Source: WHSW01 sp963705955 (GTDB lineage Bacteria > Actinomycetota > Thermoleophilia > Solirubrobacterales > 70-9). From it: a stretch of DNA of 64,000 nucleotides. The notes under the pieces are model-generated. The model was given only the letters and a program-made list of their open reading frames with translations. It was not told where the DNA came from and ran no database searches. The position numbers and the translations under genes are program-made. Position 1 is the stretch's first letter; each line of letters begins with the position of its first letter. The stretch covers positions 248,001-312,000 of the forward strand of contig CAVPLH010000010.1 of assembly GCA_963705955.1 (NCBI GenBank), given 5' to 3'. Shown here piece by piece: positions 24,110-34,802 of the stretch.

Positions 24110-25183
24110 TGATCTCCTCTCGTTATCGCGGCGGACGACCGCGACCGTGTGTTCCGGCCGCCATCCGACGACCACCTCCCGCCCGACCTGCTCGAGCGCC
24201 TCCGCGGAGGACGTCTCGAGGTTCTGGCGGACGACTTGAAGCTCTCCCCCGGCGTCGAGCTCGACCAGGTAGCGGGTGATCATCCCCGCGTAGGCGACGT
24301 CGACGATCCGGCCGCGCTCGGTCACCAGGCCCGTCGGTCGTCGTCGCCGTGCTCGACCAGTCGCATCTTCTCGGGCCGGATCGTGAACCGGCGCCCGTCG
24401 CGCTCGAGCAGGTTCGAGACGCCGACGAAGGCGGCGACGAACGGGGTCTCGGGCGACTCGTAGATCTCGGCCGGCTCGCCGACCTGCTCGATCCGGCCCT
24501 CGTTGAAGACCGCGATCCGGTCCGACATCGTCAGCGCCTCGTCCTGGTCGTGGGTGACGTAGACGAAGGTGATCCCGACCTCGGACTGGATCTGCTTCAG
24601 CTCGACCTGCATCTGCTCGCGCAGCTTCAGGTCGAGGGCGCCGAGCGGCTCGTCGAGCAGCAGCACCCGGGGGCGGTTGACGATCGAGCGCGCGAGCGCG
24701 ACGCGCTGGCGCTGGCCGCCGGAGAGCTCTGACGGCTTGCGGTCGGCGTAGCCCGGCAGACGGACCATCTCGAGCGCCTCGTCGCGGCGCTTCGGCGCGC
24801 TCGGCCTTGTGCGACCTTCTTGACCCGCAGCCCGTACTCGACGTTCTCGCCCGACGGTCATGTGCGGGAAGAGCGCGTAGTCCTGGAACACCGTGTTGAC
24901 CTCGCGGTCGTACGGCGGCGAGGTCGCCGACGTCGCGCCCGGCGAGCTCGATCGTGCCCGCGTCGGGGAGCTCGAAGCCGGCGATCATCCGCAGCGTCGT
25001 CGTCTTGCCCGAGCCCGAGGGGCCGAGCATCGTGAAGAACTCCCCGCGGCCGACCTCGAGGTCGATCCCGGCGACCGCGACGACGTCCCCGTAGGCCTTG
25101 CGGACTCCGTCGAGCCTGATGTCGGGCACGGGGCCGCCGTCGGCGATGCCCTCGCCGTCCGTCCGTTCGGTTGCCTCGCTCAT
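24059..25183 (-). pseudogene. potA: Polyamine ABC transporter ATPase PotA-like, frameshifts
   Basis: ABC ATPase with Walker A GPSGSGKTTT, VFQDYALFPHMTVG (Q-loop), signature LSGGQRQRVALARSIV, Walker B RVLLLDEPLGALD, VTHDQDEALTMSDRIAV (H-loop), and a C-terminal TOBE-like region IRPEKMRLVEHGDD, then GRIVDVAYAGMITRYLVELD. The order and the TOBE domain are those of PotA/CysA-type importers. The start is probably ATG 25183 (MSEATERTDGEG). The middle part lies in a different frame from both ends; shifts near 24905, 24850, 24800 and 24335 are the main ones. The 3' end may overlap the PotD start or stop slightly before it. Confidence 0.72.
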
Positions 25184-25330
25184 CTGCTCCACTGCGTACA
25201 AAGGCGCGCCGTGCCCAAGCGGGGTGACGCTATCCGAACCGTACGACAGCCGCCACCCTCCGCGCGGACAAAGATCGAGAACGCGGTCTGCCGCTTAGTA
25301 CCAGCCGGGCCCCGTTTTGTGCGCGAAACG

Positions 25331-25645
25331 TCAGAGGACGAACCGGATAGCGGCCGTGACGATCGCCGCCAGGGCGACGACGGGGAGCATCGAGGCGCCG
25401 GCCGCGAGCGCCGCCGCCGCAGCGCCGACGCCGGCGATCCGGGCGTCGAGCTCGAGCGCGCCGCCCTCGGGCGCCCCGAACGTCTCGACGACGACCAGCG
25501 CGGCGAGCAGTGCGGGTGCGAGCAACGAGATCACTCCCTGGATCCGCGCCGGCAACTGGCGGCCGCCGAGTAGAACCGGGCCGGAGGCGCGAATCGCCGC
25601 CGTCGCCACGGCGAGCACCACGATCGTGATCCAGGCCTCGCTCAT
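25331..25645 (-). CDS. azlD: AzlD family branched-chain amino acid exporter subunit
   Basis: 104 residues and three to four membrane helices: WITIVVLAVATAAIRASGPV, VISLLAPALLAALVVVETFG and VVALAAIVTAAIRFVL. AzlD is the small partner of AzlC in exporters of branched-chain amino acids and their analogues. ATG 25645 overlaps the AzlC stop as ATGA, so the two are translationally coupled. The short region 25184-25330 downstream, between it and potA, has no recognisable element. Confidence 0.85.
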   Translation of the reverse strand: MSEAWITIVVLAVATAAIRASGPVLLGGRQLPARIQGVISLLAPALLAALVVVETFGAPEGGALELDARIAGVGAAAAALAAGASMLPVVALAAIVTAAIRFVL

Positions 25646-26355
25646 CGCCACAACCCCAGCAGCGCGGTGCAGGACGCTGCGATCACCGGAACGCCGGCGG
25701 GGGTGAACGGGATCAGCACCAGGGCGATCACGCTGCCCAGTCCGGCGACGACCGCGGGAAGGCCGGGACGCAGCTCGCCCTCGACCAGCAGGCAGAGGAA
25801 GAAGGCGGGGAAGAGCGCGTCGAGGCCGAGCGCTCCGGGGTCGCCGATCGCCCCGCCGGCGAACACGCCGATCGCGGTGCCCCCGACCCAGCACGGATAC
25901 GACGGCGCGGTGGCACCGACCATGAAGGCGGGGTCGAAGCGCCCGCCTCCGCGGCTCGCCGCCGCCCACGAGAAGTCGATCATCGCCTCCCCGATCGCGG
26001 CTCGGCGCAGCCAACCGCCCCGGAGCGAGGGCGCGAGCGCGATCCCCATCGGCACGTAGCGGAGGTTGAGCAGCACCCCCGCCGCGATCGCCGCAGGTGC
26101 GCCGCCTCCGGCCGCGATCACCGCGGTCGCGGCGAATTGCGCCGAGCCGGCGAACAACACTGCCGACATGACGATCGGCGCAACGTCGCCCATCACCGGC
26201 TGGGCCAGGACCCCGAACGAGATCGCGAGCAGCAGCCCGGCGACGGCGTACGGGATCCCGACCCGGACCCCGCGCCGGAAGCGCGCCCGCTCAGCCGCGG
26301 CGGGCCGGACCGGCTCGACGTCCTTCGCGCTCCTCTCGGTCACCTTCAACGACAC
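25642..26355 (-). CDS. azlC: AzlC family branched-chain amino acid exporter, large subunit
   Basis: 237 residues. Hydrophobic protein with GIPYAVAGLLLAISFGVLAQ, the AzlC motif VLFAGSAQFAATAVIAAGGG, LLNLRYVPMGIALAPSL and PAFFLCLLVEGELRPGLPAV. It forms the exporter with AzlD. GTG 26355 is the longest start, but the strong hairpin at 26352-26380 overlaps it; a start a few codons on (GTG 26343) would clear the hairpin. Co-transcription with the upstream hydrolase is therefore unlikely unless the terminator is read through. Confidence 0.87.
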   Translation of the reverse strand: MSLKVTERSAKDVEPVRPAAAERARFRRGVRVGIPYAVAGLLLAISFGVLAQPVMGDVAPIVMSAVLFAGSAQFAATAVIAAGGGAPAAIAAGVLLNLRYVPMGIALAPSLRGGWLRRAAIGEAMIDFSWAAASRGGGRFDPAFMVGATAPSYPCWVGGTAIGVFAGGAIGDPGALGLDALFPAFFLCLLVEGELRPGLPAVVAGLGSVIALVLIPFTPAGVPVIAASCTALLGLWR

Positions 26356-26380
26356 GGCCCGCCATTCTGGCGGGCCGTGT
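26352..26380 (-). terminator. Strong hairpin terminator after the NlpC/P60-like gene
   Basis: Perfect 13-bp stem (26352-26364 with 26368-26380) closed by a 3-nt loop, 30 bp after the hydrolase stop. No U-tract. Its distal arm touches the annotated AzlC start, so it may also influence AzlC translation. Confidence 0.7.
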
Positions 26381-26410
26381 GACGCGTGGCTATTCGGTTC
26401 GCTTACGCGC

Positions 26411-26998
26411 CTAGAAGCCGCTCGGATGCCGGGCCACGTAGCCGCGCGCGGAGCGCATCTCGGTGCTCCACCCGGGTCCGTCTCCGACGGTCATCGAGGT
26501 GTCGAGCCGGAGCCCGGCGATCACCGCGTAGATGTGGCCCGAGTTCGCGTAGGTCGTGATCCACGCACCCTTGCCGGGGTCCTCCCAGTCCATGAACGAA
26601 CCCGACGGCATCGAGGAATCGAGCAGGCCGGCGCCGGTGAGCGCGTAGCTGACCGATCCTGAGCAGTCGTAGCACGTGTCGCGCCGGCTGGCGTGACCGC
26701 CGCCCATGCAGTAGGGCTTGCCCTTGACGATCTCGTTCGCCGCCTCGATCGCTCGCACGACCTTGCGTGGAGCGTTGGCCGGCGGGATCGCGTAGCCGTC
26801 CTTGAGCTTCGCCTTCGGCCCTGCGGTCGTCTGCCCCGTGGTCGGAGCCGTTGTGCCGGTGCCGGTGCCGCCGGTCCCGAGGCCGCCGCTTCCGGCGCCG
26901 AGCGCCGCGCTGGGGATGATGGTGAGCGCCGCGGTAACAACGAGGCCGAGCCCGACGCTCAGCTTCCTTCTCGGACTCGCCTGAAATTTGTAGGTCAA
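26411..26998 (-). CDS. Secreted NlpC/P60-like cell-wall hydrolase
   Basis: 195 residues. A signal peptide (RKLSVGLGLVVTAALTIIPS, cleavage near SAALGAG), a Gly/Thr-rich linker to residue ~60, then a catalytic domain with the nucleophile in RRDTCYDCSGSVSYALTGAG and the His in NSGHIYAVIAGLRLD. This Cys-His arrangement is the NlpC/P60 papain-like fold cutting peptidoglycan stem peptides, somewhat divergent. TTG 26998 is the start, with GGAGA 10 nt upstream. A c-di-AMP riboswitch occupies its leader, so expression should fall or rise with c-di-AMP as known for actinobacterial wall hydrolases. Terminated by the hairpin at 26352-26380. Confidence 0.82.
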   Translation of the reverse strand: MTYKFQASPRRKLSVGLGLVVTAALTIIPSAALGAGSGGLGTGGTGTGTTAPTTGQTTAGPKAKLKDGYAIPPANAPRKVVRAIEAANEIVKGKPYCMGGGHASRRDTCYDCSGSVSYALTGAGLLDSSMPSGSFMDWEDPGKGAWITTYANSGHIYAVIAGLRLDTSMTVGDGPGWSTEMRSARGYVARHPSGF

Positions 26999-27011
26999 CG
27001 GAACCAGGTCT

Positions 27012-27145
27012 CCTTCGTCGGCCTACGGGGTTAGCTGACGGGCTGGCGCTGAAAGAGCCTGCGCCCCGGCCGTCCATCACGGATCGGCTGGTTCGCCCCA
27101 ACTGGTGGTTCCCCCGCTTCCGAAGCCCCCTTGTCTGGCTCCGAA
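27012..27145 (-). promoter_or_regulatory. c-di-AMP riboswitch (ydaO/yuaA class)
   Basis: On the minus strand the leader carries the class hallmarks in order: GGGGGAACCA (27113-27104), TTGGGGCGAA (27101-27092), CTCTTTCAG (27057-27049) and the nearly invariant GTCAGCTAACCCCGTAGGC (27039-27021), ending 8 nt before the AAGGAGA ribosome site. The element sits directly ahead of a secreted wall hydrolase, the standard actinobacterial target. In known cases c-di-AMP binding favours early termination (OFF switch); I did not identify a separate terminator arm here. Confidence 0.87.
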
Positions 27146-27436
27146 ATTCGGCTTTACCGGTTATCGAATCGCTGCACCGTACACGATTCGACGCCGATGT
27201 GCAAAGACCTGCTCACACATAAGCCACAATTTGCACAAGTAGCGGGTGCTTCGCTCATCCGATCGATCGTCCCTCGGCGGGGCCGACCGCGCGCGCTCCG
27301 GCTCAAACCAGCGAACGATTTCAACGAACTCGCAGGCAGTTTCGGTCGCGCAACGATTCGCCCCAAGCCTGGCGGGTAGTGGGCCACACGTCCCCGGAGG
27401 AGACGGGGGAAAGCGACCGATCAAGGAGGGCTTGCC
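27146..27436. other. Intergenic region upstream of the basic-protein operon
   Basis: No gene seen. It contains a 7-bp inverted repeat CGAATCG (27165-27171) / CGATTCG (27184-27190) with a 12-nt spacer, which could be a regulator site for either flank, and AT-richer DNA than its surroundings. A Shine-Dalgarno AAGGAGG lies just before the ATG at 27437. No promoter can be fixed with confidence. Confidence 0.4.
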
Positions 27437-28033
27437 ATGCCCCAGACCAAGGCCCGCAACTCGCGTTCTTCGAGCGCGTCGAGCAGCGCCAGGAAGGGCT
27501 CGAGCAGCCAGCGATCGAACGCCGGTTCAAAGAGTTCAAAGACGTCGAGTCGAAAGCCGAAGGCGAGCAACGGCTCGTCGAGGTCCTCGACCACGAGCCG
27601 GAGCCGGAAGAGCGCTTCGCAGTCCCGCGCCCGCAAGTCGACGCGGAGCCGGACGTCGTCGCCGCAGTCGCGGCGCCGGACGCAGAACACCCGGAGCAAC
27701 GGCGGCAAGTCGACCGTCGCGACGATCGCCGCGAAGGCCAAGGGCCCGGCTCTGGCCGGAGGCGCGGCGCTGGTCGGGCTCGCCGGTGGCCTGGCGCTGA
27801 CCCGCGACAAGAAGCGCCACGGCGTGCTCAGCCGCGTCCCGACCCCGAAGCTGAAGGCGCCGAACGTGAAGCTGCCGAAGCTCAGCGCACCCGACATGCC
27901 GAAGCCCGCGACGGTGGTGCAGGCGGTCGGTAACGCCGCCGGCCAGGTCGCCGACCGGAGCAATCGCCTCGGTCAGATCGCGGCGGAGGTACAGAAGGCG
28001 AGCGACGCGATCGGCAACAACGCGGAGGATTGA
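27437..28033 (+). CDS. Ser/Arg/Lys-rich basic protein with a membrane-like helix
   Basis: 198 residues. Residues 1-90 are a low-complexity basic tail rich in Ser, Arg, Lys, Gly and Thr (ARNSRSSSASSSARKGSS), which is histone-tail-like and probably disordered. A glycine-rich apolar helix (GPALAGGAALVGLAGGLALT, ~102-121) follows, then a KAPNVKLPKLSAPDMPKP stretch and a helical C-terminus. It could bind nucleic acid or an acidic surface. First gene of a tight four-gene run; its stop overlaps the next start as TGATG. I do not recognise a family with known function. Confidence 0.75.
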   Translation: MPQTKARNSRSSSASSSARKGSSSQRSNAGSKSSKTSSRKPKASNGSSRSSTTSRSRKSASQSRARKSTRSRTSSPQSRRRTQNTRSNGGKSTVATIAAKAKGPALAGGAALVGLAGGLALTRDKKRHGVLSRVPTPKLKAPNVKLPKLSAPDMPKPATVVQAVGNAAGQVADRSNRLGQIAAEVQKASDAIGNNAED

Positions 28034-28200
28034 TGAGCGTCAAGGACAAGGCGCAGGGCGTTTTCGGCGGCGCGGTCGCCGACCGGCTCAGCGGCGACCC
28101 GCCCGGCGCGTTCCGCGCCGCGGCGGGAGCGGTGGTGGCGGGCGGGGTGACGACCGTCGTCGTCTACCGGCTGCTGCGCAAGAGCGAAGACGAGGATTGA
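28033..28200 (+). CDS. Small 55-residue membrane-associated protein
   Basis: MSVKDKAQGVFGGAVADRLS then DPPGAFRAAAGAVVAGGVTT and VVVYRLLRKSEDED: an amphipathic N-terminus, one glycine/valine-rich helix and a charged end. The start ATG shares a base with the previous stop (TGATG), which argues that it is a real, coupled gene. Its apolar segment resembles those of the genes on either side. Function unknown. Confidence 0.65.
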   Translation: MSVKDKAQGVFGGAVADRLSGDPPGAFRAAAGAVVAGGVTTVVVYRLLRKSEDED

Positions 28201-28242
28201 CCGCGGCGCGATCCGCGACACGACTTCAAAAGGAGAGTTGAG

Positions 28243-29172
28243 ATGGCAGACATCGAGAAGGTGACCAAGGGCGCGAGACAGGCGGCGAAGCGGGTGACGA
28301 ACGGCGACGGTCCGCTCAGCAGGCCCGTGGGCCTCGCGGTCGCCGGCGCCGCCCTCGCGGCGATCCCGTTCGCCGCCGAGAAGCTCACCGGCGCGGGGTC
28401 GAAGGTCGCCGACAAGGCGAGCGATCTGACCGACGACGCGAAGCAGAAGGCGAAGTCGGAGCTCAAGGACACCGCCAAGGACGCGATCCCGGACTCTCCC
28501 GGCGAGCTGTTCGGTGGCGGACCGCTGAAGAAGATGTTCGGCGGCGGTAACGACTCCGACGACGACGACGAGAACGGCGGCCGCGCCGCCCCCGGCTACG
28601 GGAGCGGCAGGCGGATGCCGATCCAGCAGGCAATCGACGTCGCCTTCCCGGTCACAGACGTCTACAACCACTGGACCACCTACGAGGACTGGTCCGAGTT
28701 CATGCACCGGATCGAGAGCGTCGAGCAGGTCGACGAGACCACCGTCTCCTTCCAGGCGAAGATCTGGGGGATCAGCAAGCGGTTCGAGGCCGAGATCGTC
28801 GAGCAGCGTCCCGACGAGCGGATCGAGTGGAACGTCACCGACGGCTACGCCCACACCGGTGTCGTCACCTTTCACTCGCTGTCGGAGAACCTGACCCGGA
28901 TCGACCTCTCGCTCGACATCCAGCCGTCGAACATCATCGACAAGGCGAGCCGCGGGATGCGCTTCGCAAAGCGCGCCGTGCGCGGTGACCTGCATCGGTT
29001 CAAGGCCTGGGTCGAGCTCGACAAGGAGCAGAAGGAGGGCTCACGAGTGACGATCGAGGACGGAAAGGTGAAGCGCGCGCGGTCGCGGTCGCGCAGCGGG
29101 TCGTCGTCGCGCAGCCGTGGCCACTCCAACGGCTCCGATCCGAAGCACGGCGCCAAGTCCAAGACCAGTTAG
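28243..29172 (+). CDS. SRPBCC (START-like) domain protein with charged tails
   Basis: 309 residues. N-terminal amphipathic region with an apolar helix (PVGLAVAGAALAAIPFAAEK, ~27-46), an Asp-rich linker (DSDDDDENGG), then an SRPBCC domain at ~125-265: IDVAFPVTDVYNHWTTYEDW, FMHRIESVEQVDETTVSFQA, DERIEWNVTDGYAHTGVVTF and TRIDLSLDIQPSN. The C-terminus is Arg/Ser-rich (RARSRSRSGSSSRSRG). The fold binds hydrophobic ligands. Similar SRPBCC proteins occur as accessories in actinobacterial gas-vesicle loci, but no GvpA or GvpF/L is present here. Shine-Dalgarno AGGAGA precedes ATG 28243. Confidence 0.8.
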   Translation: MADIEKVTKGARQAAKRVTNGDGPLSRPVGLAVAGAALAAIPFAAEKLTGAGSKVADKASDLTDDAKQKAKSELKDTAKDAIPDSPGELFGGGPLKKMFGGGNDSDDDDENGGRAAPGYGSGRRMPIQQAIDVAFPVTDVYNHWTTYEDWSEFMHRIESVEQVDETTVSFQAKIWGISKRFEAEIVEQRPDERIEWNVTDGYAHTGVVTFHSLSENLTRIDLSLDIQPSNIIDKASRGMRFAKRAVRGDLHRFKAWVELDKEQKEGSRVTIEDGKVKRARSRSRSGSSSRSRGHSNGSDPKHGAKSKTS

Positions 29173-29181
29173 GGAGGACCG

Positions 29182-30012
29182 ATGGCACAAAGTAAGCAGA
29201 GCAAGAACGGGGGAAAGCGGTCCGGCTCGCGGCGCAAGGCGAGCGCCGCGAGAACGACCAAGGAACCGCCGTCGAGCCAGAGTCCTACGGGTGGCGATCA
29301 GGACGAGGCGGAGGAGAGCGGCGGCATGTCGAAGGCCGAGGAGTCGCAGACCGGCGGCAAGGCGATGGGCCGCCCGCCGGCCGATGAGCCGGACGTCTAC
29401 GTCTTCGTCCCCGAAGTACACGTCGGCAAGCTCGAGATCGATGTCGAGCGCCTCGACGCGCATCTCGCGTTGCGGGCAGAGGTGGCGAACCTGGTCAACC
29501 TGGTTGCCGGCGTGCACGTCGGGGTCGACAAGGTGAAGATCGACCTCGAGGACGTCACCGCCGAGTGCGAGCTCAAGGTGCGGCTCGAGAACACCTACAA
29601 CATCCTCGATCGCACCCTGACGACGCTCGACGAGAATCCGGAGATCGTCAAGGGCCTGCTCGACACCGCGAACTCCGCGGTCGAGACGACGGGTGAGATC
29701 GGCGGGCAGGCGACGAAGCCCGGTGGCGCGCTCAGCGAGCTCACGAGCGGTGTCGGCGACACCCTGGGGAATCTCGGCAACTCGATCGGCGACGGCCTCT
29801 CGACCATCGCCGGCAAGGCGAGCCCGAAGCAACTGACAAGCGGAGGATCGAAGTCGGCAAACGGATCCAACGGATCCGGCCTCACGAAGGGTGCGGCGGC
29901 GGCCGGAGCGATCGGCCTCATCGGCGGCGCTCTGGTTGGTCTCGCCAATCGAAACGGTAATCGCGGCGTCGGCAAGCAGATCTCCAAGGCCCGTAAGCAG
30001 ATCACCGGCTGA
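29182..30012 (+). CDS. Low-complexity protein with a conserved beta/helix core
   Basis: 276 residues. A basic, Ser/Gly-rich N-terminus (1-65) is followed by a conserved core at ~70-155: YVFVPEVHVGKLEIDVERLD, AHLALRAEVANLVNLVAGVH, VGVDKVKIDLEDVTAECELK and VRLENTYNILDRTLTTLDEN. This is a repeated beta pattern with a helix. The C-terminal part is Gly/Ser-rich with an apolar helix (AAAAGAIGLIGGALVGLANR). It starts 10 bp after the SRPBCC gene behind AGGGAGGA. Similar cores accompany gas-vesicle accessory genes in actinobacteria as far as I recall, but the function is unknown. Confidence 0.7.
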   Translation: MAQSKQSKNGGKRSGSRRKASAARTTKEPPSSQSPTGGDQDEAEESGGMSKAEESQTGGKAMGRPPADEPDVYVFVPEVHVGKLEIDVERLDAHLALRAEVANLVNLVAGVHVGVDKVKIDLEDVTAECELKVRLENTYNILDRTLTTLDENPEIVKGLLDTANSAVETTGEIGGQATKPGGALSELTSGVGDTLGNLGNSIGDGLSTIAGKASPKQLTSGGSKSANGSNGSGLTKGAAAAGAIGLIGGALVGLANRNGNRGVGKQISKARKQITG

Positions 30013-30113
30013 TCGGCCTCGGATCGTGGACGAGGGCTGCGAGCTGACCGAGGCCCGAATCGGAACGCTGCGGAGAGAGCGGAAGGTTGCGGTGAGCAGC
30101 CGGGGCCTGCGGC

Positions 30114-30686
30114 TCAGAGGCCGAGGTCGCGCACCCCGCGCTCGTCCCAGCCCAGGTGGTGAGCCAACTCGTGGCGCACGGTGCGCTCGACCTGCGCGCG
30201 CAGCAGCGCGCGATCGTGGCCGAAGTCCCGCTCCAGCGTGTCCTGATAGATGACGATCCGGTCGGGGTAGATGTCGCGGGCAATCGTCCCCCCGATGTAC
30301 TGCCCGTAGGCATGGTGCTCGTGACCGCGGCTGGAGACGGTGACCGGCGTGTGCTCGAGCAGCTCGCGAAATCGCTCCGGCAGGTCGTCGAGCGCCTGCA
30401 TCACGAGCTCGTCGAACTCGCTCGGCGGCTGGTCGGGGGGAGGAAGGGAGGCGAGGGCGTCGCTGCGGTCGACCAGCCGCCGGAACTCGGGCTCCGGCAT
30501 CTCCTTCCCGATCAGCGCAACGGTCAGCCAGGCGGTGGCCAGGACGATCGCGGCGGCGCCGACGACCAGCACCACGAGGTCGCCGAGCCCGCCGAGCGAC
30601 GGCGGATTGAGGAGCAGCAGCACGACGCCGGCGATGAACGCGACCAGGGCTGCCGCCCGCAACGGTGGGCCGATCGTCTCCCTCAC
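30114..30686 (-). CDS. Membrane-anchored metallopeptidase-family (zincin) protein
   Basis: 190 residues. Two N-terminal membrane helices (LRAAALVAFIAGVVLLLLNP and LVVLVVGAAAIVLATAWLTV) are followed by a minimal zincin domain (PF06262 kind): FDELVMQALDDLPERFRELL, IVIYQDTLERDF and the zinc motif VRHELAHHLGWDE near the C-terminus. Most relatives are soluble ~130-residue proteins, so the membrane anchor is an addition. -10 TAACCT (30699-30694) lies 7 nt before GTG 30686, giving a leaderless start. Its substrate is unknown; it converges on the cassette at 27.4-30.0 kb. Confidence 0.83.
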   Translation of the reverse strand: MRETIGPPLRAAALVAFIAGVVLLLLNPPSLGGLGDLVVLVVGAAAIVLATAWLTVALIGKEMPEPEFRRLVDRSDALASLPPPDQPPSEFDELVMQALDDLPERFRELLEHTPVTVSSRGHEHHAYGQYIGGTIARDIYPDRIVIYQDTLERDFGHDRALLRAQVERTVRHELAHHLGWDERGVRDLGL

Positions 30687-30772
30687 CCGATGCAGGTTAG
30701 AGCGGTCGGACACCGGTCTCGCGGCGCTGGTCGGCCCTGTCCGACGGCCGTCGAGGAGGTGAATCGCTCGTC

Positions 30773-31069
30773 TCAGGCGGTCGCGCCCGCCGGGTTCTCC
30801 TCGGCCCAGGCGACGATCCGCTTCGAATCGTGGATCACCTCGCCGGAGTCCGTGACCAGCACCGGCACCGCCGGCTGGCCGGTGAGCTTCTCGACCTCGC
30901 GGCGCCCGTCGGTCATCCAGTGCATGAAGCCCGGTCCGACGCCGAGCCCGTGGACCTTCGTCACCTCGGGCTCGTACCCGGCGCCGGTCAACGCCCGATA
31001 GGCGTTCGCGCACGGATGGCCTCCCGGTCTCGGGGTCTGGGCCGTCGACCAGCAGACGTAGAGCTTCAT
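30773..31069 (-). CDS. Thioredoxin-fold protein, glutathione S-transferase N-terminal type
   Basis: 98 residues: MKLYVCWSTAQTPRPGGHPC, ANAYRALTGAGYEPEVTKVH, then the cis-Pro and substrate-anchoring element GQPAVPVLVTDSGEVIHDSK and RIVAWAEENP. It is the GST N-terminal/glutaredoxin fold without the helical C-terminal domain. Actinobacteria mostly use mycothiol or other thiols, so a glutathione activity should not be assumed. ATG 31069. The 86-bp gap to the zincin gene (30687-30772) holds that gene's promoter. Confidence 0.8.
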   Translation of the reverse strand: MKLYVCWSTAQTPRPGGHPCANAYRALTGAGYEPEVTKVHGLGVGPGFMHWMTDGRREVEKLTGQPAVPVLVTDSGEVIHDSKRIVAWAEENPAGATA

Positions 31070-31141
31070 CGACACCAGCCTATCCCGGGCGACCGCGACA
31101 CGGCGCCCCGGAGGCGAATGCGCGCTGGTAGCTTCCGCCGC

Positions 31142-31939
31142 GTGGAGCTGACCGGCAAGAGCGTCCTGCTCACCGGGGCGACCGGGGGCCTCGGCCGGGC
31201 AATCGCCGAAGCGCTCGCGGCGCGCGGGGCCGAGCTCGTGCTCAGCTCGCGCAAGACAGAGGAGCTCGCGGAGCTCGCCGAGTCGTTGCCCGGAAGCGGG
31301 CATCGCTACGAGGTCGCCGACCTCGCGGAGCCCGGCGCCGCCGAGCGGCTCGCCACGGCCGCGGGCGCGATCGACGTGCTGGTCGCCAACGCGGGGCTCT
31401 CTGCAGCGGGACACCTCGAGAGCTTCTCCGACGAGGAGTTGACCGCGGCGCTGCGCGTCAACCTCGAATCGCCCCTGCGCCTCGCCAGAGCTGTGATTCC
31501 GGCGATGCGCGCGCAGGCCGAAGGTCATCTCGTCTTCGTCGCCTCGCTGCAGTCGAAGATCGCGCTGCCGCGCAGCTCCGTCTACTCGGCGACCAAGTTC
31601 GGCCTCCGCGGCTTCGCGCTCTCGTTGCGAGAGGACCTCTGGGGCTCCGGGGTCGGCGTCTCGCTGGTCCTCCCGGGCTTCATCCGCGACGCCGGCATGT
31701 TCGCCGCCTCGGGGGTCGAGGCGCCCGCGGGCCTCGGGACCTCCTCGCCCGAGGAGGTCGGCCGCGCGGTCGTCGACGCGATCGAGAAAGACCGCGCTGA
31801 GGTTGCGGTTGCCCCCCTGCTCCAGCGGGCCGGGGTCTCGATCGCGCACCTGCAGCCGCGGCTCGCGGCCCGGGTCACCCGCGGCAGCGCCGGGAAGGTC
31901 GCCGACCGGGTGATCGAGGGCCGGGAGCGGAACGCATAG
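31142..31939 (+). CDS. Short-chain dehydrogenase/reductase (SDR)
   Basis: 265 residues. Classical SDR: cofactor motif LLTGATGGLGRAIAEALAAR, VADLAEP, the NAG strand VLVANAGLSAAGHLESF, catalytic Ser in VFVASLQSKIALP and the YSATK pair (Tyr-x3-Lys) in SSVYSATKFGLRGFALSLRE. It oxidises or reduces an alcohol/ketone with NAD(P)(H). GTG 31142 is preceded by -10 TAGCTT (31129-31134) at 7 nt, so it is probably leaderless. It is divergent from the thioredoxin-fold gene and 40 bp ahead of aconitase. Substrate unknown. Confidence 0.88.
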   Translation: MELTGKSVLLTGATGGLGRAIAEALAARGAELVLSSRKTEELAELAESLPGSGHRYEVADLAEPGAAERLATAAGAIDVLVANAGLSAAGHLESFSDEELTAALRVNLESPLRLARAVIPAMRAQAEGHLVFVASLQSKIALPRSSVYSATKFGLRGFALSLREDLWGSGVGVSLVLPGFIRDAGMFAASGVEAPAGLGTSSPEEVGRAVVDAIEKDRAEVAVAPLLQRAGVSIAHLQPRLAARVTRGSAGKVADRVIEGRERNA

Positions 31940-31982
31940 CGGCCGCGTTCAACGAGCGCGGGATCGGGAATACTGGGGTGTG

Positions 31983-34802
<2,820 letters not shown>

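Noticed and set aside
20223..25183. Insertion sequence or phage remnant as cause of the broken genes
   Set aside because: No transposase, terminal inverted repeats or target duplications; the breaks are single-base shifts within recognisable transporter genes.
27131..27379. Short open frames in the gap before the basic-protein operon
   Set aside because: No ribosome site, no conserved-looking sequence and overlap with the riboswitch region.
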